A stretch of DNA of 64,000 bases, taken from an uncultured bacterium. GTDB taxonomy: Bacteria > Bacteroidota > Bacteroidia > Chitinophagales > Chitinophagaceae. The notes under the pieces were generated by a model, which ran no database searches, was not told where the DNA came from, and worked only from the letters and a program-made list of their open reading frames with translations. The translations under genes were made by a program, and so were the position numbers. This document shows, piece by piece, positions 19,001-26,542 of the stretch (position 1 is its first letter; every line of letters begins with the position of its first letter). The stretch is from positions 1-64,000 of the forward strand of contig CAIKEH010000010.1 of assembly GCA_903826405.1 (NCBI GenBank). Reading direction: 5' to 3'.

Positions 19001-20272
19001 GGCCGTCAGCCAGACAGCAGTTGGCTTTATCGCGCGGCTTCTAAAGGCTTGATCTCAAAGGATCCCACCCTGAATAATCTTTTCAGGCAGACATATGACA
19101 AGCGGTTCAGTGTGAACGCTCAGGTTGAGCCTTTCCGTGATTTCATCATCGATATCAACTTGGACAAGTCACTGAACAAGACCTACAGCACACTTTTCAA
19201 GGATACCATAGGAACAGGTAATTTTTCCATGTTGAATCCCTATTCCGGTGGCGGCTTCAGCATCTCATACATTTCCTTTCAGACACTTTTCCAAAAGACG
19301 GACCCGAACAACCTCAGTCAGACTTTCCTCACTTTCCAAAACAACCGGATATTGCTTTCTGAACGGCTCGGCAAATTGAATCCCTATAGCCAGACGAAAG
19401 GATCGGATGGGTATTATTATGGTTATGGGAGATATGCCCAGGATGTGCTCATACCTTCTTTCATTTCAGCTTATACCAAAAAGGATCCAAAGACGATTCC
19501 TTTACTGAAAACGGGAGAGGGCAATTATGTACGTTCCAATCCCATGTCAGGTTATATGCCATTGCCGAACTGGAGATTGACATATAATGGACTTACGCGG
19601 ATCAGCGGAATGGACCGGATCTTCACAAGTTTCGCACTGACTCACGCATATAATAGTACGCTGAGTATGAACAGCTTCAATTCGGCGCTGTTATTCGAAG
19701 ATGTTCTCTACCGCAAGTTCCCTTCCTTCCTGGACACAACTTCAGGGAATTTCGTACCGTATTTCCTTATACCCAACATGACTTTGCAAGAGCAATTCGC
19801 TCCACTCATCGGTGTCGATTTTTCCACCAAGTCACAATTTTCCGGAAGGTTGGTTTATGCGAAAAGCCGGACACTTAGTCTCAGCCTGATCGATTATCAG
19901 TTGAGCGAAGTAAGGTCTACGGAGATGACCTTTGGTATGAGGTGGCGCAGACGTGGATTCCCACTTCCTTTCACGATCAATTTCAGCAAGAAAGCGCCCG
20001 CCAAGAAAATGGACAACGACCTGACCTTCACCCTTGATTTCGGAATCAGGGACGACGTGACCTCTAATTCAAGGCTGGATCAGACCAACGCATTTGCTAC
20101 CGCCGGGCAGCGGGTCATCACGATCAAGCCGACCATCGATTACGTATTGAGCAACCGTATCAATGTACAGTTCTATTTCGATCAGCGCAGGGTGACCCCG
20201 TATATCTCAAGTTCGGCGCCCTCGGTCAATACCCGAGCAGGTGTTCAGATCCGTATATCGCTCGCACAATAA
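13070..20272 (+). CDS. sprA: cell-surface protein SprA, outer-membrane translocon of the type IX secretion system
   Basis: 2400 residues, the usual size for SprA/Sov, a very large outer-membrane barrel through which T9SS cargo leaves the cell and which is needed for gliding in motile species. The start is TTG 13070, preceded by the purine-rich AAGAAGGGA; only this start gives a signal peptide (hydrophobic NILLSILFASGLAV, then HSRAS), since the next Met lies after it. Recognisable SprA features include the QGSVKVMAGGQVLQENIDY segment, the long barrel with aromatic-rich strands, DDFEGTKASIDLR, and SGEVWVNELRLSG. A Lys/Pro-rich linker (about residues 1905-1925) interrupts the C-terminal half. 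The protein ends in a barrel-like strand (VQIRISLAQ). A terminator follows at 20341. Confidence 0.95.
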   Translation: MSRRIVYNILLSILFASGLAVHSRASPYMRFGTMRPFLDTVPGNDSLRFPISDRRGDKLTEPRRSPFDLKDPSNIKDSLVYDPKTKEYYVIEKIGGHYYRKPASLSVDEYMRVQSRKAEVDYFHDRANTTSLLNRRFQKPTLKVHDDLFNRLFGSGKIDIRPQGEVNLTAGYQGQNIKNPTLPERARKNGGLDFDMAANLNVIGSIGDKMRMPISYNTQNTFDFENQLKLDYTGKADEIIKKIEIGNTSFASKGTLIPGAQQLFGIKSQLQFGKFWVSTIFAIQRSQRQSVALQGGSNTSQFSLKAGEYEENRHFLVGQYFRNNFNNAMKKLPVISSQVQILRMEVWVTNRTGTTTQTRDVVGLMDLGEQKPYQKPPVINPTPGTDLPSNGSNDLYRKLTGDPASRNPALISNKLAGLGLLPVQDYEKTFARKLDTTQYTFNRQLGTISLNVTLQSDEVLGVAYQYTYNGKVFQVGEFSQDVPVDSLSGVQKVLFLKLLKATSQRPALPIWDLMMKNVYSIGFGQLDRTDFQLNVLYQEPGGGEKRYITEGDQAGTPLLTLLRLDRLNNQNDPQPDGVFDYVEGYTVNSNQSRIIFPVLEPFGHDLDYIFTSDPSLRSKYLFYPLYDTIKAIAQTYANLDRFLIKGQAKTGSVTGDIPLNAYNIPQGSVKVMAGGQVLQENIDYTIDYIGGTIRVINEAIRRSGLPITVNFENNATFGVQQRTYMGLRWDYMVSRKFSFGGTMVRLSERPFFTKMEYGTDPIRNTMMGVDANYQNELPRLNKWLGKLPNYKPSGNSTITAFAEAAKMIPGHAPQIGKGQNGLIYLDDFEGTKASIDLRFPLISWALASTPHGATDKLGKILFPESDLFDDLDYGKNRAKLAWYNIEPILQEKRSPNNPLSGNLQELSDPRVRAVSQLEIFPRRTPDFGQNQLVTFDLAYYPTEKGPYNYSTAGTDANGKLLNPRTRWGGMMRSIDQTDFESSNIEFIEFWVLDPFIKGTNPKGGSLFFNLGNISEDVLKDSRRFYENGLPTPTIPSQIQSSKWGRQPVNPIQVTQAFSNEPNDRPYQDVGFDGLQDSAEQVVRKPYLNDLATQFGTGSKAYQDAAADPSGDNFKYYRDQSFDKSSTGILGRYKQFNNPQGNSPIATAGSTFASSSTMYPDGEDLNRDNTLNESEEYFQYRVDFRPPGDPGMQVGQNFIVDKKAVNVTNADGSKQDQIWYQFRIPISQYNGKVGEIPDFKSIRFFRMFMTDFEDSTVLRFAKLELVRNNWRRFAFDVDTAGQYKPVDLNGPTTFNVSAVNIEENDKRDPIPYRTPPGIERVQSLSNGGINILQNEQALSLNFSGLKDGDSRAVFKNINYDLRQYKNMLMFLHAESIRGQQSLQDGDLYAVIRVGNDYINNFYEIRYPLKVTPFGTSDPAVIWPVENNLDYDLTQLVNLKIRRNLSSSDPTKIYRESTGERSIAIIGNPNLGEVKGILVAIENHRGGAGGGAPLSGEVWVNELRLSGINESGGWAAVGQMNMQLADLGTLSVSGNRHTFGFGQLEQRVNERYRDDFNQVDLAANLQLGKLLPRKAMIEIPFFASYSRIVSSPQYDPYDKDVILRNKLKAYSGSAKDSIRNEAVDFTSIKTINLTNVRKAPSLTKRPKLWSISNFDFSYAYTATQHHNPLIESNEVVKQQGGVGYTFNSQSKFKEPFKKVVKARTRWVDFIRGFNFNPMPNLIGIRWDVRRQFGAIRPRNIGGGPYKIPETYDKFFVFDRLYNMRWDLSKSLNLDFKALNNARIDEPFGRLDTKDKKDSVWSNFLKGGRNTMYNQSLDMTYNLPMSMIPLLDWTTANISYRTTYGWIGASRLAVELGNTIQNSNQKAGTFELNFAQLYSKSKFLRRLTEQSMMPQADMGKPQQGVKKDTARGKPRKPGDDAEIAPLGGFTKIALGVLTAVKRVGATYGEGASTFLPGYMDSTKFVGQNWNSMAPGLDFVFGRQPDSSWLYRAASKGLISKDPTLNNLFRQTYDKRFSVNAQVEPFRDFIIDINLDKSLNKTYSTLFKDTIGTGNFSMLNPYSGGGFSISYISFQTLFQKTDPNNLSQTFLTFQNNRILLSERLGKLNPYSQTKGSDGYYYGYGRYAQDVLIPSFISAYTKKDPKTIPLLKTGEGNYVRSNPMSGYMPLPNWRLTYNGLTRISGMDRIFTSFALTHAYNSTLSMNSFNSALLFEDVLYRKFPSFLDTTSGNFVPYFLIPNMTLQEQFAPLIGVDFSTKSQFSGRLVYAKSRTLSLSLIDYQLSEVRSTEMTFGMRWRRRGFPLPFTINFSKKAPAKKMDNDLTFTLDFGIRDDVTSNSRLDQTNAFATAGQRVITIKPTIDYVLSNRINVQFYFDQRRVTPYISSSAPSVNTRAGVQIRISLAQ

Positions 20273-20340
20273 TGCCGATTTATCTACACTGATCCCGATA
20301 AAGGTGATCCATCATAATTTGAGTTGAACGCATAAATAAC

Positions 20341-20373
20341 AATGCCGGACGAAAACATCGCCCGGCATTTTGT
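20341..20373 (+). terminator. rho-independent-like hairpin after sprA
   Basis: AATGCCGG (20341-20348) pairs with CCGGCATT (20362-20369) across a 13-bp loop, followed by a short T-rich stretch. It sits between sprA and the convergent gene at 20395 and could act in both directions. Confidence 0.6.
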
Positions 20374-20394
20374 ATAAAAGGGTTGATCTAACTG

Positions 20395-20904
20395 TCATTC
20401 CGCCGCCGCTGGAAAATTCTCTGGTTTTTCGAGCAACAGGAAATAACCGAACAAGTTCTTCTTTTTCCCCCGGGTGACCTGTAGTGGTTTGATGAGGTGG
20501 AATTCGGTGCCTTTGGGTACAAAAGGATAGGATATGATGTTCCCGTCCTGAGACCATTCATTTTTTTTGTACACGACTTCATGTTCATCAAAGTCGAACA
20601 TTCTTACCTCGAAGGAATGCGAATGGATGTCCCCGATGAAAATGATCTGGTACCATGTTCCCTTTTTCATGTTGACGATGACGGGAAGTTCTGTTTCACT
20701 GCTCATGGTAATACGGGATTCTTCCAAAACGACATACCCTTCGTTGGTGAAGCGCGTTTTCAGGCTGTCCGCCTGTCTCTTCATGAGCAGACTCCCGTGG
20801 TCGGGTATGGCGGAATACTTACTCTGTGCTTCGGTTTTCATGAATGTGTTACCCGATAGCAAAGCAGCCAGAATCAATGTCCTGGTAGAAAGGATCGTTG
20901 TCAT
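20395..20904 (-). CDS. small secreted protein of unknown function
   Basis: About 169 residues from ATG 20904; a frame extension to 20970 would add 22 residues before the signal peptide and is unlikely. Residues 1-28 form a signal peptide (hydrophobic TLILAALLSG, ending near TEAQ-S). The mature part has alternating strands (GTWYQIIFIGD, SFEVRMFDFDEHEVVYKK) and no Cys, suggesting a small beta-rich periplasmic protein. No family is recognised. It is convergent with sprA. Confidence 0.65.
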   Translation of the reverse strand: MTTILSTRTLILAALLSGNTFMKTEAQSKYSAIPDHGSLLMKRQADSLKTRFTNEGYVVLEESRITMSSETELPVIVNMKKGTWYQIIFIGDIHSHSFEVRMFDFDEHEVVYKKNEWSQDGNIISYPFVPKGTEFHLIKPLQVTRGKKKNLFGYFLLLEKPENFPAAAE

Positions 20905-21006
20905 AGGGGTGGGTTGGATGTGGAACAGTAATGTGCCGCTCCATGCCGCAAGGCATTCCCGGCCACTCACTGTATTTGGTAAGAAAACGATCTATGGACC
21001 CTTAAA

Positions 21007-21765
21007 TTATATCCTGTGGAAATAAAAGGAATTCGCCTGTGCTGTTGCCGTGATAACCAGGTCGTTGATACAGACATGTGAAGGTAGTGTTGTGCAAAAA
21101 TAGACCACCTGTGCCACGTCCTCAGCCGATAAGGGTTTAAAGCCTTCATAAACGGCTTTGGCTTTGGCCTGATCCCCTTTCAGCCTGACCATGGAAAATT
21201 CCGTCTCAGCAGCTCCCGGATGAACGGTACTCACCTTTATCCCATGCTGGAGCATATCTATACGCATGGACTGACTGATGGAGTCAACCGCAGACTTGGT
21301 TGCACAATACACATTACCTTTTTCATAAACCTCTTTAGCAGCCGTGGATCCGATATTGATGATGTGCCCACTTTTCCTTGCTAACATGATGGGTGTAACT
21401 GCCTTGCTCAAATACAGCAGACCTTTGATATTGGTGTCGATCATCTTCTCCCAATCTTCCATATCTGCATCGTGGAAGTGATCACGACCAGCAGCCAGTC
21501 CTGCGTTGTTTACTAAAACATCGATATCCCTCCATTCGGGGGGCAGTGATGCCACCGCTTCAAAGACGGACTTTCTATTCTGAATGTCGAATGCAAGCAC
21601 CAAGGCTTTGGATTGGGTCCTGCTTTCTATATCCTTTTTGAGTTTTTCCAGCCTATCTTTTCTACGACCTGTTATTATGACATTATCACCGCTTTCTGCG
21701 AATTTCTCTGCAATAGCCTTGCCGAAACCAGAACTTGCGCCGGAGATGAATATGATCCTGCCCAT
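21007..21765 (-). CDS. short-chain dehydrogenase/reductase (YdfG-like)
   Basis: 252 residues from ATG 21765. Rossmann motif SGASSGFGKAIA, structural NNAG, catalytic Ser in NIGSTAAKE, and YCATK (YxxxK) are all present. The pattern is that of YdfG-like NADP-dependent serine/3-hydroxy acid dehydrogenases, but substrate assignment is not secure. The in-frame Met at 21795 lies only 8 bp from a -7 box at 21803, so the downstream ATG, which begins right at the first strand, is preferred. Confidence 0.88.
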   Translation of the reverse strand: MGRIIFISGASSGFGKAIAEKFAESGDNVIITGRRKDRLEKLKKDIESRTQSKALVLAFDIQNRKSVFEAVASLPPEWRDIDVLVNNAGLAAGRDHFHDADMEDWEKMIDTNIKGLLYLSKAVTPIMLARKSGHIINIGSTAAKEVYEKGNVYCATKSAVDSISQSMRIDMLQHGIKVSTVHPGAAETEFSMVRLKGDQAKAKAVYEGFKPLSAEDVAQVVYFCTTLPSHVCINDLVITATAQANSFYFHRI

Positions 21766-21802
21766 AAGTTGTAATTGGGGTTTTTGGAGGCCCAAGTGGC
21801 CG

Positions 21803-21810
21803 CAAACATA
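21803..21810 (-). promoter_or_regulatory. -7 box (TATGTTTG) for the SDR gene
   Basis: On the minus strand TATGTTTG matches TAnnTTTG, 37 bp before ATG 21765. The upstream box is weak (TTG about 24 bp away). Confidence 0.45.
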
Positions 21811-21825
21811 AAGAAATGTGCAGGA

Positions 21826-24429
21826 TCAGCGAATCAAGGTGCTCAATCCTTTTTTGAAAATGATCTTTCCCGTGTAGTCGGTACCCTTCACATACCAGGC
21901 AAAGGTGGCGTTCACTTGGGCACGGCCATTTACCGTGCCATCCCAGCCCTTTCCTATCTCAGTGGTGCTGAAAACCAGATTCCCCCAACGGTCATAGACT
22001 CGGAAATAATCAATTGCGGTAACGCCTACGGGAATTGGCGTGAGTTTGTCATTTAAGTTGTCTCCATTGGGTGTGAATGCTGTGGGGATGAATATGTCGG
22101 GTTCGGTCTGGAATACCCTGACATTGACCGTGTCGAAGGCGTTGCAGCCTACAGGTGTACCCACATTCACCACATAGGTAATATTATTCCCTAATATGGC
22201 CACCGGATCGGGTATGTCGGTCCGATTCAGCCCGGTGGAAGGTGACCAAGAATAAACGCTACCACCTGTTGCATTGAATTTTAGCGGTTGACCTACTACT
22301 ATAGCCGTGTCATTACCTGCGAAGGCAAGGATGGGAGGAATGACGTTCACAAGGACCGAATCATAACCGGGTTTTGGGCAGCCCAGTACATCTGTAACTG
22401 CCACCAGGTATTTGGTCGTGACTGCAGGTGAAGCGGTCGGATTCGGTATGCTGTTGTCTTCCAGTCCAGAGGATGGGAACCATCTGTAGCTCACACCTCC
22501 AGATGCATGAAGATTGGCAGTGCCCCCAAAACAGATCGATGTGTCGTTACTGACAACCGGAATGGGATAGGGTACCGTTCTGATCGTTATCTGATCCGTT
22601 GCCTGGCATTTTCCGATGTTAGCTGTTACGGTATAGGTGATGTCAGCCGGCGGCTTCGCAACAGGATTTTTGATGCTCGGATCACTCAGTGATGCCGATG
22701 GAGTCCATGCATAGCTCAACGCATCACTGACCGGCCGTAGCTTGATGGTATCTGTCAGACATATGGTGGTGTCCAGACCTGCATTCAACGTAACATATGT
22801 TTTCACATTCACGAAAACAGAGTCAGAATTGATGCATCCCGGTGCCGAAGTGAGGGTGACATAATATTTGGTTGGCTGGTCTGGACTGACCAGAGGATCG
22901 GCTATGTTGGTTGCACTGATAGCAATGTTGGGTGACCATGTAAAATCGCCCGAACCGATGGCATGCAATTGAAGCGTATCTATACTGCAGATGAGCGTAT
23001 CGTTAGTTACCAATAGTCCGGGTTTGTTGAGTATGTTAACGGTTTTCTCCACTGTATCGGTGCAACCTTTACTATTGGTCACTATGAGTTGTACATTATA
23101 ACTTCCCAGATCGGGGTATGCGTAAATGGGGTTTTGGATGTCAGAACCATCAGGGTTGAAATCAGGATGACCGAAAGACCATTGCCAGCTATCCACTACT
23201 CCAAATTTCGTTGATGTATTATCCTTGAATTGGATCGGTACTGACTTGCAGCCATCCTGGACAATGAAATCAGGGATGAAACCCGGGAAAACCCTGGCTT
23301 GTGTAAAAGCGGTATCTGAACAATCCTGCCCCCTGTTGGTGATGAGCCTGACTTTATATACTCCAGTATCCGGGAAAGTGAAAGTCGGCCTTTCGTCCGT
23401 TGAGGTGGCACCCGGAAATCCGAAATCCCAATCGTATGTTTTGATGATCTGGCTAGTGGACAGGTTCTGGAAGGTGAGAGTGAAACCATCACAGGTTATA
23501 TAAGAAGGTCTCAGGGTTGCTGCTGCGATAGTGCAGGCAGCGATCTTTATATGGATATCCTTTCGATGAACATTGATGATCTTTCCGTTCCTTTTTTCGG
23601 TGACGGCAACAGTCATCACATAGATGCCTGCTGGTGGGGCAACGCCTGAAACCAAACCGGTTCGAGGATTAATGAAGACCTGATTACCCAAGGGTTTCAG
23701 GAAACCGAATCCAAAGCTGTATGGAATACCATTATAAGGCGGTGGGGCAGCTGAGGTGGGTTGAGGTTGTTGTTCATTGGCCCCGTCAAAAGCCTGTATG
23801 AATTGATAAAGAAGGGAGTCGCCTTCAGGATCCACTGCACTGAAGTCGTAAGTGAAATAATTGCCTTCACAGATCACGACGGTGTCGTTGGTATTGAAAA
23901 CCGGGCTTGAGTTCATCGGTGCCGTTGCTTCTTTGTCTAGCCCTGGGATAGTGGCTGTATAAGTGGCCCCGGTTTTGGATGAATTGACGATATTGGAGAT
24001 GTTTTCTATCCTGCAACACCGCTGATAACTGATGTCGAATCCTGATGCAGAATTTGGAAGTTCGATCTCTTTGAAGTAATAGCCGACCTGATAGCAAACT
24101 ATGGGTGCATTATCGATGCATGGGCCAGGATTGGTCAGTTGCAGTACCTGAATATGATCAATATTAACCGCAAGATCAAGGACAACAGCACCTGAGGGCT
24201 TCTCAAAAACGGTAATGTATGCGGTAGGGTCAAGTTCAGCGCCTGTGGACTGGCACTCTCTGTAAAGTTTGAGGGTGATCCGGTATTTCAGAGAATTCGC
24301 ATTTGTACCAGGCCCCAAATAGGTATAAGACATTTCCCCGCCAGCGATATGTCTGGCTTGTACGGACATGCAGGTACAGAAGAAAAGCAGGGAGAAGAAT
24401 AGCCTGTTCAATTTAGTTTTCATGCGCAT
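21826..24429 (-). CDS. PKD-domain surface protein with gliding-motility-associated (type B) C-terminal sorting domain
   Basis: 867 residues. An N-terminal signal peptide (RLFFSLLFFCTCMSVQA) is followed by a beta domain (to about 295), two PKD domains (about 300-385 and 388-470; DWDFGFPGATST and WQWSFGHPDFNPDG motifs), four Ig-like repeats of 75-85 residues each with a WSP/WTP/WFP core and a SNDT, NDT or GNDT opening, and the CHU_C-type C-terminus from about 787: FIPTAFTPNGDNLNDKL, YDRWGNLVF, GWDGTVNG. That C-terminus directs T9SS export. It is the last gene of a minus-strand operon and its first codons overlap the end of the hydrolase gene (11-17 bp). Probably an adhesin-like surface protein; ligand unknown. 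Confidence 0.88.
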   Translation of the reverse strand: MRMKTKLNRLFFSLLFFCTCMSVQARHIAGGEMSYTYLGPGTNANSLKYRITLKLYRECQSTGAELDPTAYITVFEKPSGAVVLDLAVNIDHIQVLQLTNPGPCIDNAPIVCYQVGYYFKEIELPNSASGFDISYQRCCRIENISNIVNSSKTGATYTATIPGLDKEATAPMNSSPVFNTNDTVVICEGNYFTYDFSAVDPEGDSLLYQFIQAFDGANEQQPQPTSAAPPPYNGIPYSFGFGFLKPLGNQVFINPRTGLVSGVAPPAGIYVMTVAVTEKRNGKIINVHRKDIHIKIAACTIAAATLRPSYITCDGFTLTFQNLSTSQIIKTYDWDFGFPGATSTDERPTFTFPDTGVYKVRLITNRGQDCSDTAFTQARVFPGFIPDFIVQDGCKSVPIQFKDNTSTKFGVVDSWQWSFGHPDFNPDGSDIQNPIYAYPDLGSYNVQLIVTNSKGCTDTVEKTVNILNKPGLLVTNDTLICSIDTLQLHAIGSGDFTWSPNIAISATNIADPLVSPDQPTKYYVTLTSAPGCINSDSVFVNVKTYVTLNAGLDTTICLTDTIKLRPVSDALSYAWTPSASLSDPSIKNPVAKPPADITYTVTANIGKCQATDQITIRTVPYPIPVVSNDTSICFGGTANLHASGGVSYRWFPSSGLEDNSIPNPTASPAVTTKYLVAVTDVLGCPKPGYDSVLVNVIPPILAFAGNDTAIVVGQPLKFNATGGSVYSWSPSTGLNRTDIPDPVAILGNNITYVVNVGTPVGCNAFDTVNVRVFQTEPDIFIPTAFTPNGDNLNDKLTPIPVGVTAIDYFRVYDRWGNLVFSTTEIGKGWDGTVNGRAQVNATFAWYVKGTDYTGKIIFKKGLSTLIR

Positions 24430-25249
24430 GCCTCAGGAATTTCAGCAAGACTTCATTGGATCTTCCAGGATTTTCCAACATCCCCATGTGACCCACTCCT
24501 TTCCAGATGTGTACATAGCATATGTCAGGCAGATAGCACTGTGAGATCACGTCTTGTAAAAGTACTGTTTTATCTTCTTCACCTATAATAATGAGGACCG
24601 GCGACTTGAATTCCGATAGAACCTGCTTATGGTCAATTCTTTGCATCATGGCCCTGTAATACTGGATAAGTGCCTTGATGCTGAAAAATTCACTTTGATG
24701 CAGGAATGCTTCTACCTCATTAACATGATTTTCCTGGAATTTAAGGGAGAAGAGATTGGGAATGGTCTGCCTCAGGAAAACAGCGGCTCCATACTGTTTG
24801 ATGAAGGCGATGCCTTTTTCCCGTATCCATTTTTTTTCTTCAGAATCCGCGGCTGCGGTGGAATGGAAAAGCCCTAGACCATTCAGAGATCCGGGGTATT
24901 GTCTGGCAAAGGAAAGTGCGATGTATCCACCCATACTGTGGCCTATCAATGAACAGGTGGATATTTTTTCCTCATCAAGAATATATTTAATGGATTGGGC
25001 AAGATCCTCGATGGAAGGTTGATATGAAATGATCCCATTTATCTTTTCCGATCTTTCCTCCAGGCAATCACTTTTCCCGGATCCTGGAATGTCGGGAACC
25101 AAAACGAGGTAGTGACTGGAAAGGTATGATAGTTGAAAGTCCCAGATGCGACTGTCCTCACCGAATCCATGTAGCAACATGATCGGCGAACCTTTGCCTG
25201 ACAACCGGTAATGTAATTTCCCTCCTCTGAATTCTATCGTTTTTTCCAT
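24413..25249 (-). CDS. alpha/beta-hydrolase
   Basis: 278 residues. Oxyanion region LLHGFGEDSRIWDFQL, nucleophile elbow GHSMGGYIAL, acid loop IIGEEDKTV and catalytic His in GVGHMGMLENPG are all present, as in the large family of small-molecule esterases and C-C hydrolases. The substrate cannot be assigned. It lies 8 bp after the DUF4105 gene and overlaps the PKD gene, so the three are one transcription unit. No signal peptide, so it is probably cytoplasmic. Confidence 0.85.
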   Translation of the reverse strand: MEKTIEFRGGKLHYRLSGKGSPIMLLHGFGEDSRIWDFQLSYLSSHYLVLVPDIPGSGKSDCLEERSEKINGIISYQPSIEDLAQSIKYILDEEKISTCSLIGHSMGGYIALSFARQYPGSLNGLGLFHSTAAADSEEKKWIREKGIAFIKQYGAAVFLRQTIPNLFSLKFQENHVNEVEAFLHQSEFFSIKALIQYYRAMMQRIDHKQVLSEFKSPVLIIIGEEDKTVLLQDVISQCYLPDICYVHIWKGVGHMGMLENPGRSNEVLLKFLRHAHEN

Positions 25250-25257
25250 AAACCGAT

Positions 25258-26433
25258 TTAGGAGAAAGCTCTTCGGAAACTCCGCCAGGCGAGCAGGATG
25301 ATGATGGGGGTCAGGTCAGGATGTAATTGCTGAGGCAGTACTTTCCATCCTGCCAGAGTAATCAATGTCAGGATGCAGGAAAGCAAAAAATAGCGTCGAA
25401 GTAAAGTGGTGTTTCGATGAAGTAGAAAAGCAGCAATAAAATGGGTGGGCCATGCCCAAAGCAGATTGTAATTGTAACTGAAAAAGTACTGGTCGGTGCC
25501 TGTCCACAGGAACAGGAGCAATGATCCTAGCAGTCCGATGATCAGGAACAACAAGGCATCCGCGAAGTTCATGATCCGTTTTCTGCGAGAAAACGGGAGT
25601 AGTGCGATCACGATATATGCCAACAGTACTGACCAAAGCAAGGTCCGGGGTCTTCGCCACCAAGGGGTCATCCCGATAAGTGAAGTGGTATTCGTCGATA
25701 TCATGATCTTTGATGCAATCAGAGGTCTTGAACCAGCAAAGGTGCTGTCCATGGATTTTTCCAGAAAGTCTGGCAGAAAAGTGGCCTCTTCATTGGTCAT
25801 GGGCCGATCCAGTTTACTGCCTAAAAGGATGTCGATGCCCAACTTGCTCCAGAACTGGTTGCCTCGGTCCAGGTATATATGAATGTGGTCGCGGAAGGTT
25901 ACTGCTTCAGGGCCGATGATGGATGAGATTTTCAGACGCGGCGGACTGTTTCGCAGGATCATGTCGCGCGCGCGCGTGGTACAGTTGTCGAAAAGGTAAT
26001 CGTACTTGTAAGCGCGGTTTATTTCTTGCATGTTCGTGAAGAGGGCCTCCTGTAATCCTGTCTTCTCTACACAGGAAAGATCCAGCAATTGTTCACTGAC
26101 TGATCGGTTGTCCTGGCGATATGCTTCCACGAAATCAGGGAAGGTTTCCTGTGACAAATAGTAAGGCAGGTTGCCCCGAACGAATTTTGTGTAAAAATGG
26201 GGATCATCGAAATCGAAGGTGCCATAGTTGTAAACAATATCCGTGCCTGTGGAGCGGTCCGTGACCCGGATGGCTGTATGACCGAATGTGGAATAGAGTT
26301 CCTCCCCAGGGCTGCAGGTCAAAAGGCTGATGCGGAGGTTACAGGTATCCTGGGCCGAGGATGGATGTGTGCCCAGCAAGAGGATAAAAAAAATGACTGA
26401 TCCGATCAACCTGCGAGATGTCAAACGATGCAT
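25258..26433 (-). CDS. DUF4105 (Lnb-type N-terminal periplasmic domain) membrane protein
   Basis: 391 residues from ATG 26433; the frame is open further upstream but only this start begins with a signal segment (RRLIGSVIFFILLLGTHPSSAQ). The periplasmic domain has the DUF4105 hallmarks FGHTAIRV, YNYGTFDFDDPHFYTKFVRGN (quoted in part as NYGTFDFDDP), and the DYLFDNCTTRARDMI motif with a conserved Cys. Three or four transmembrane helices close the protein (about residues 250-385). Function of the family in Bacteroidota is unknown. First gene of the operon with the hydrolase and the PKD protein. Confidence 0.82.
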   Translation of the reverse strand: MHRLTSRRLIGSVIFFILLLGTHPSSAQDTCNLRISLLTCSPGEELYSTFGHTAIRVTDRSTGTDIVYNYGTFDFDDPHFYTKFVRGNLPYYLSQETFPDFVEAYRQDNRSVSEQLLDLSCVEKTGLQEALFTNMQEINRAYKYDYLFDNCTTRARDMILRNSPPRLKISSIIGPEAVTFRDHIHIYLDRGNQFWSKLGIDILLGSKLDRPMTNEEATFLPDFLEKSMDSTFAGSRPLIASKIMISTNTTSLIGMTPWWRRPRTLLWSVLLAYIVIALLPFSRRKRIMNFADALLFLIIGLLGSLLLFLWTGTDQYFFSYNYNLLWAWPTHFIAAFLLHRNTTLLRRYFLLSCILTLITLAGWKVLPQQLHPDLTPIIILLAWRSFRRAFS

Positions 26434-26542
26434 GAGCGGGTTGGCTTTAATGTGATGATGCCTTGTACTTGGCACCCTGAATATGCATGTCACCATGATG
26501 CTATTCAATAGCTCGGATCCAGAATTCGAAAAAAGGGTTCGT

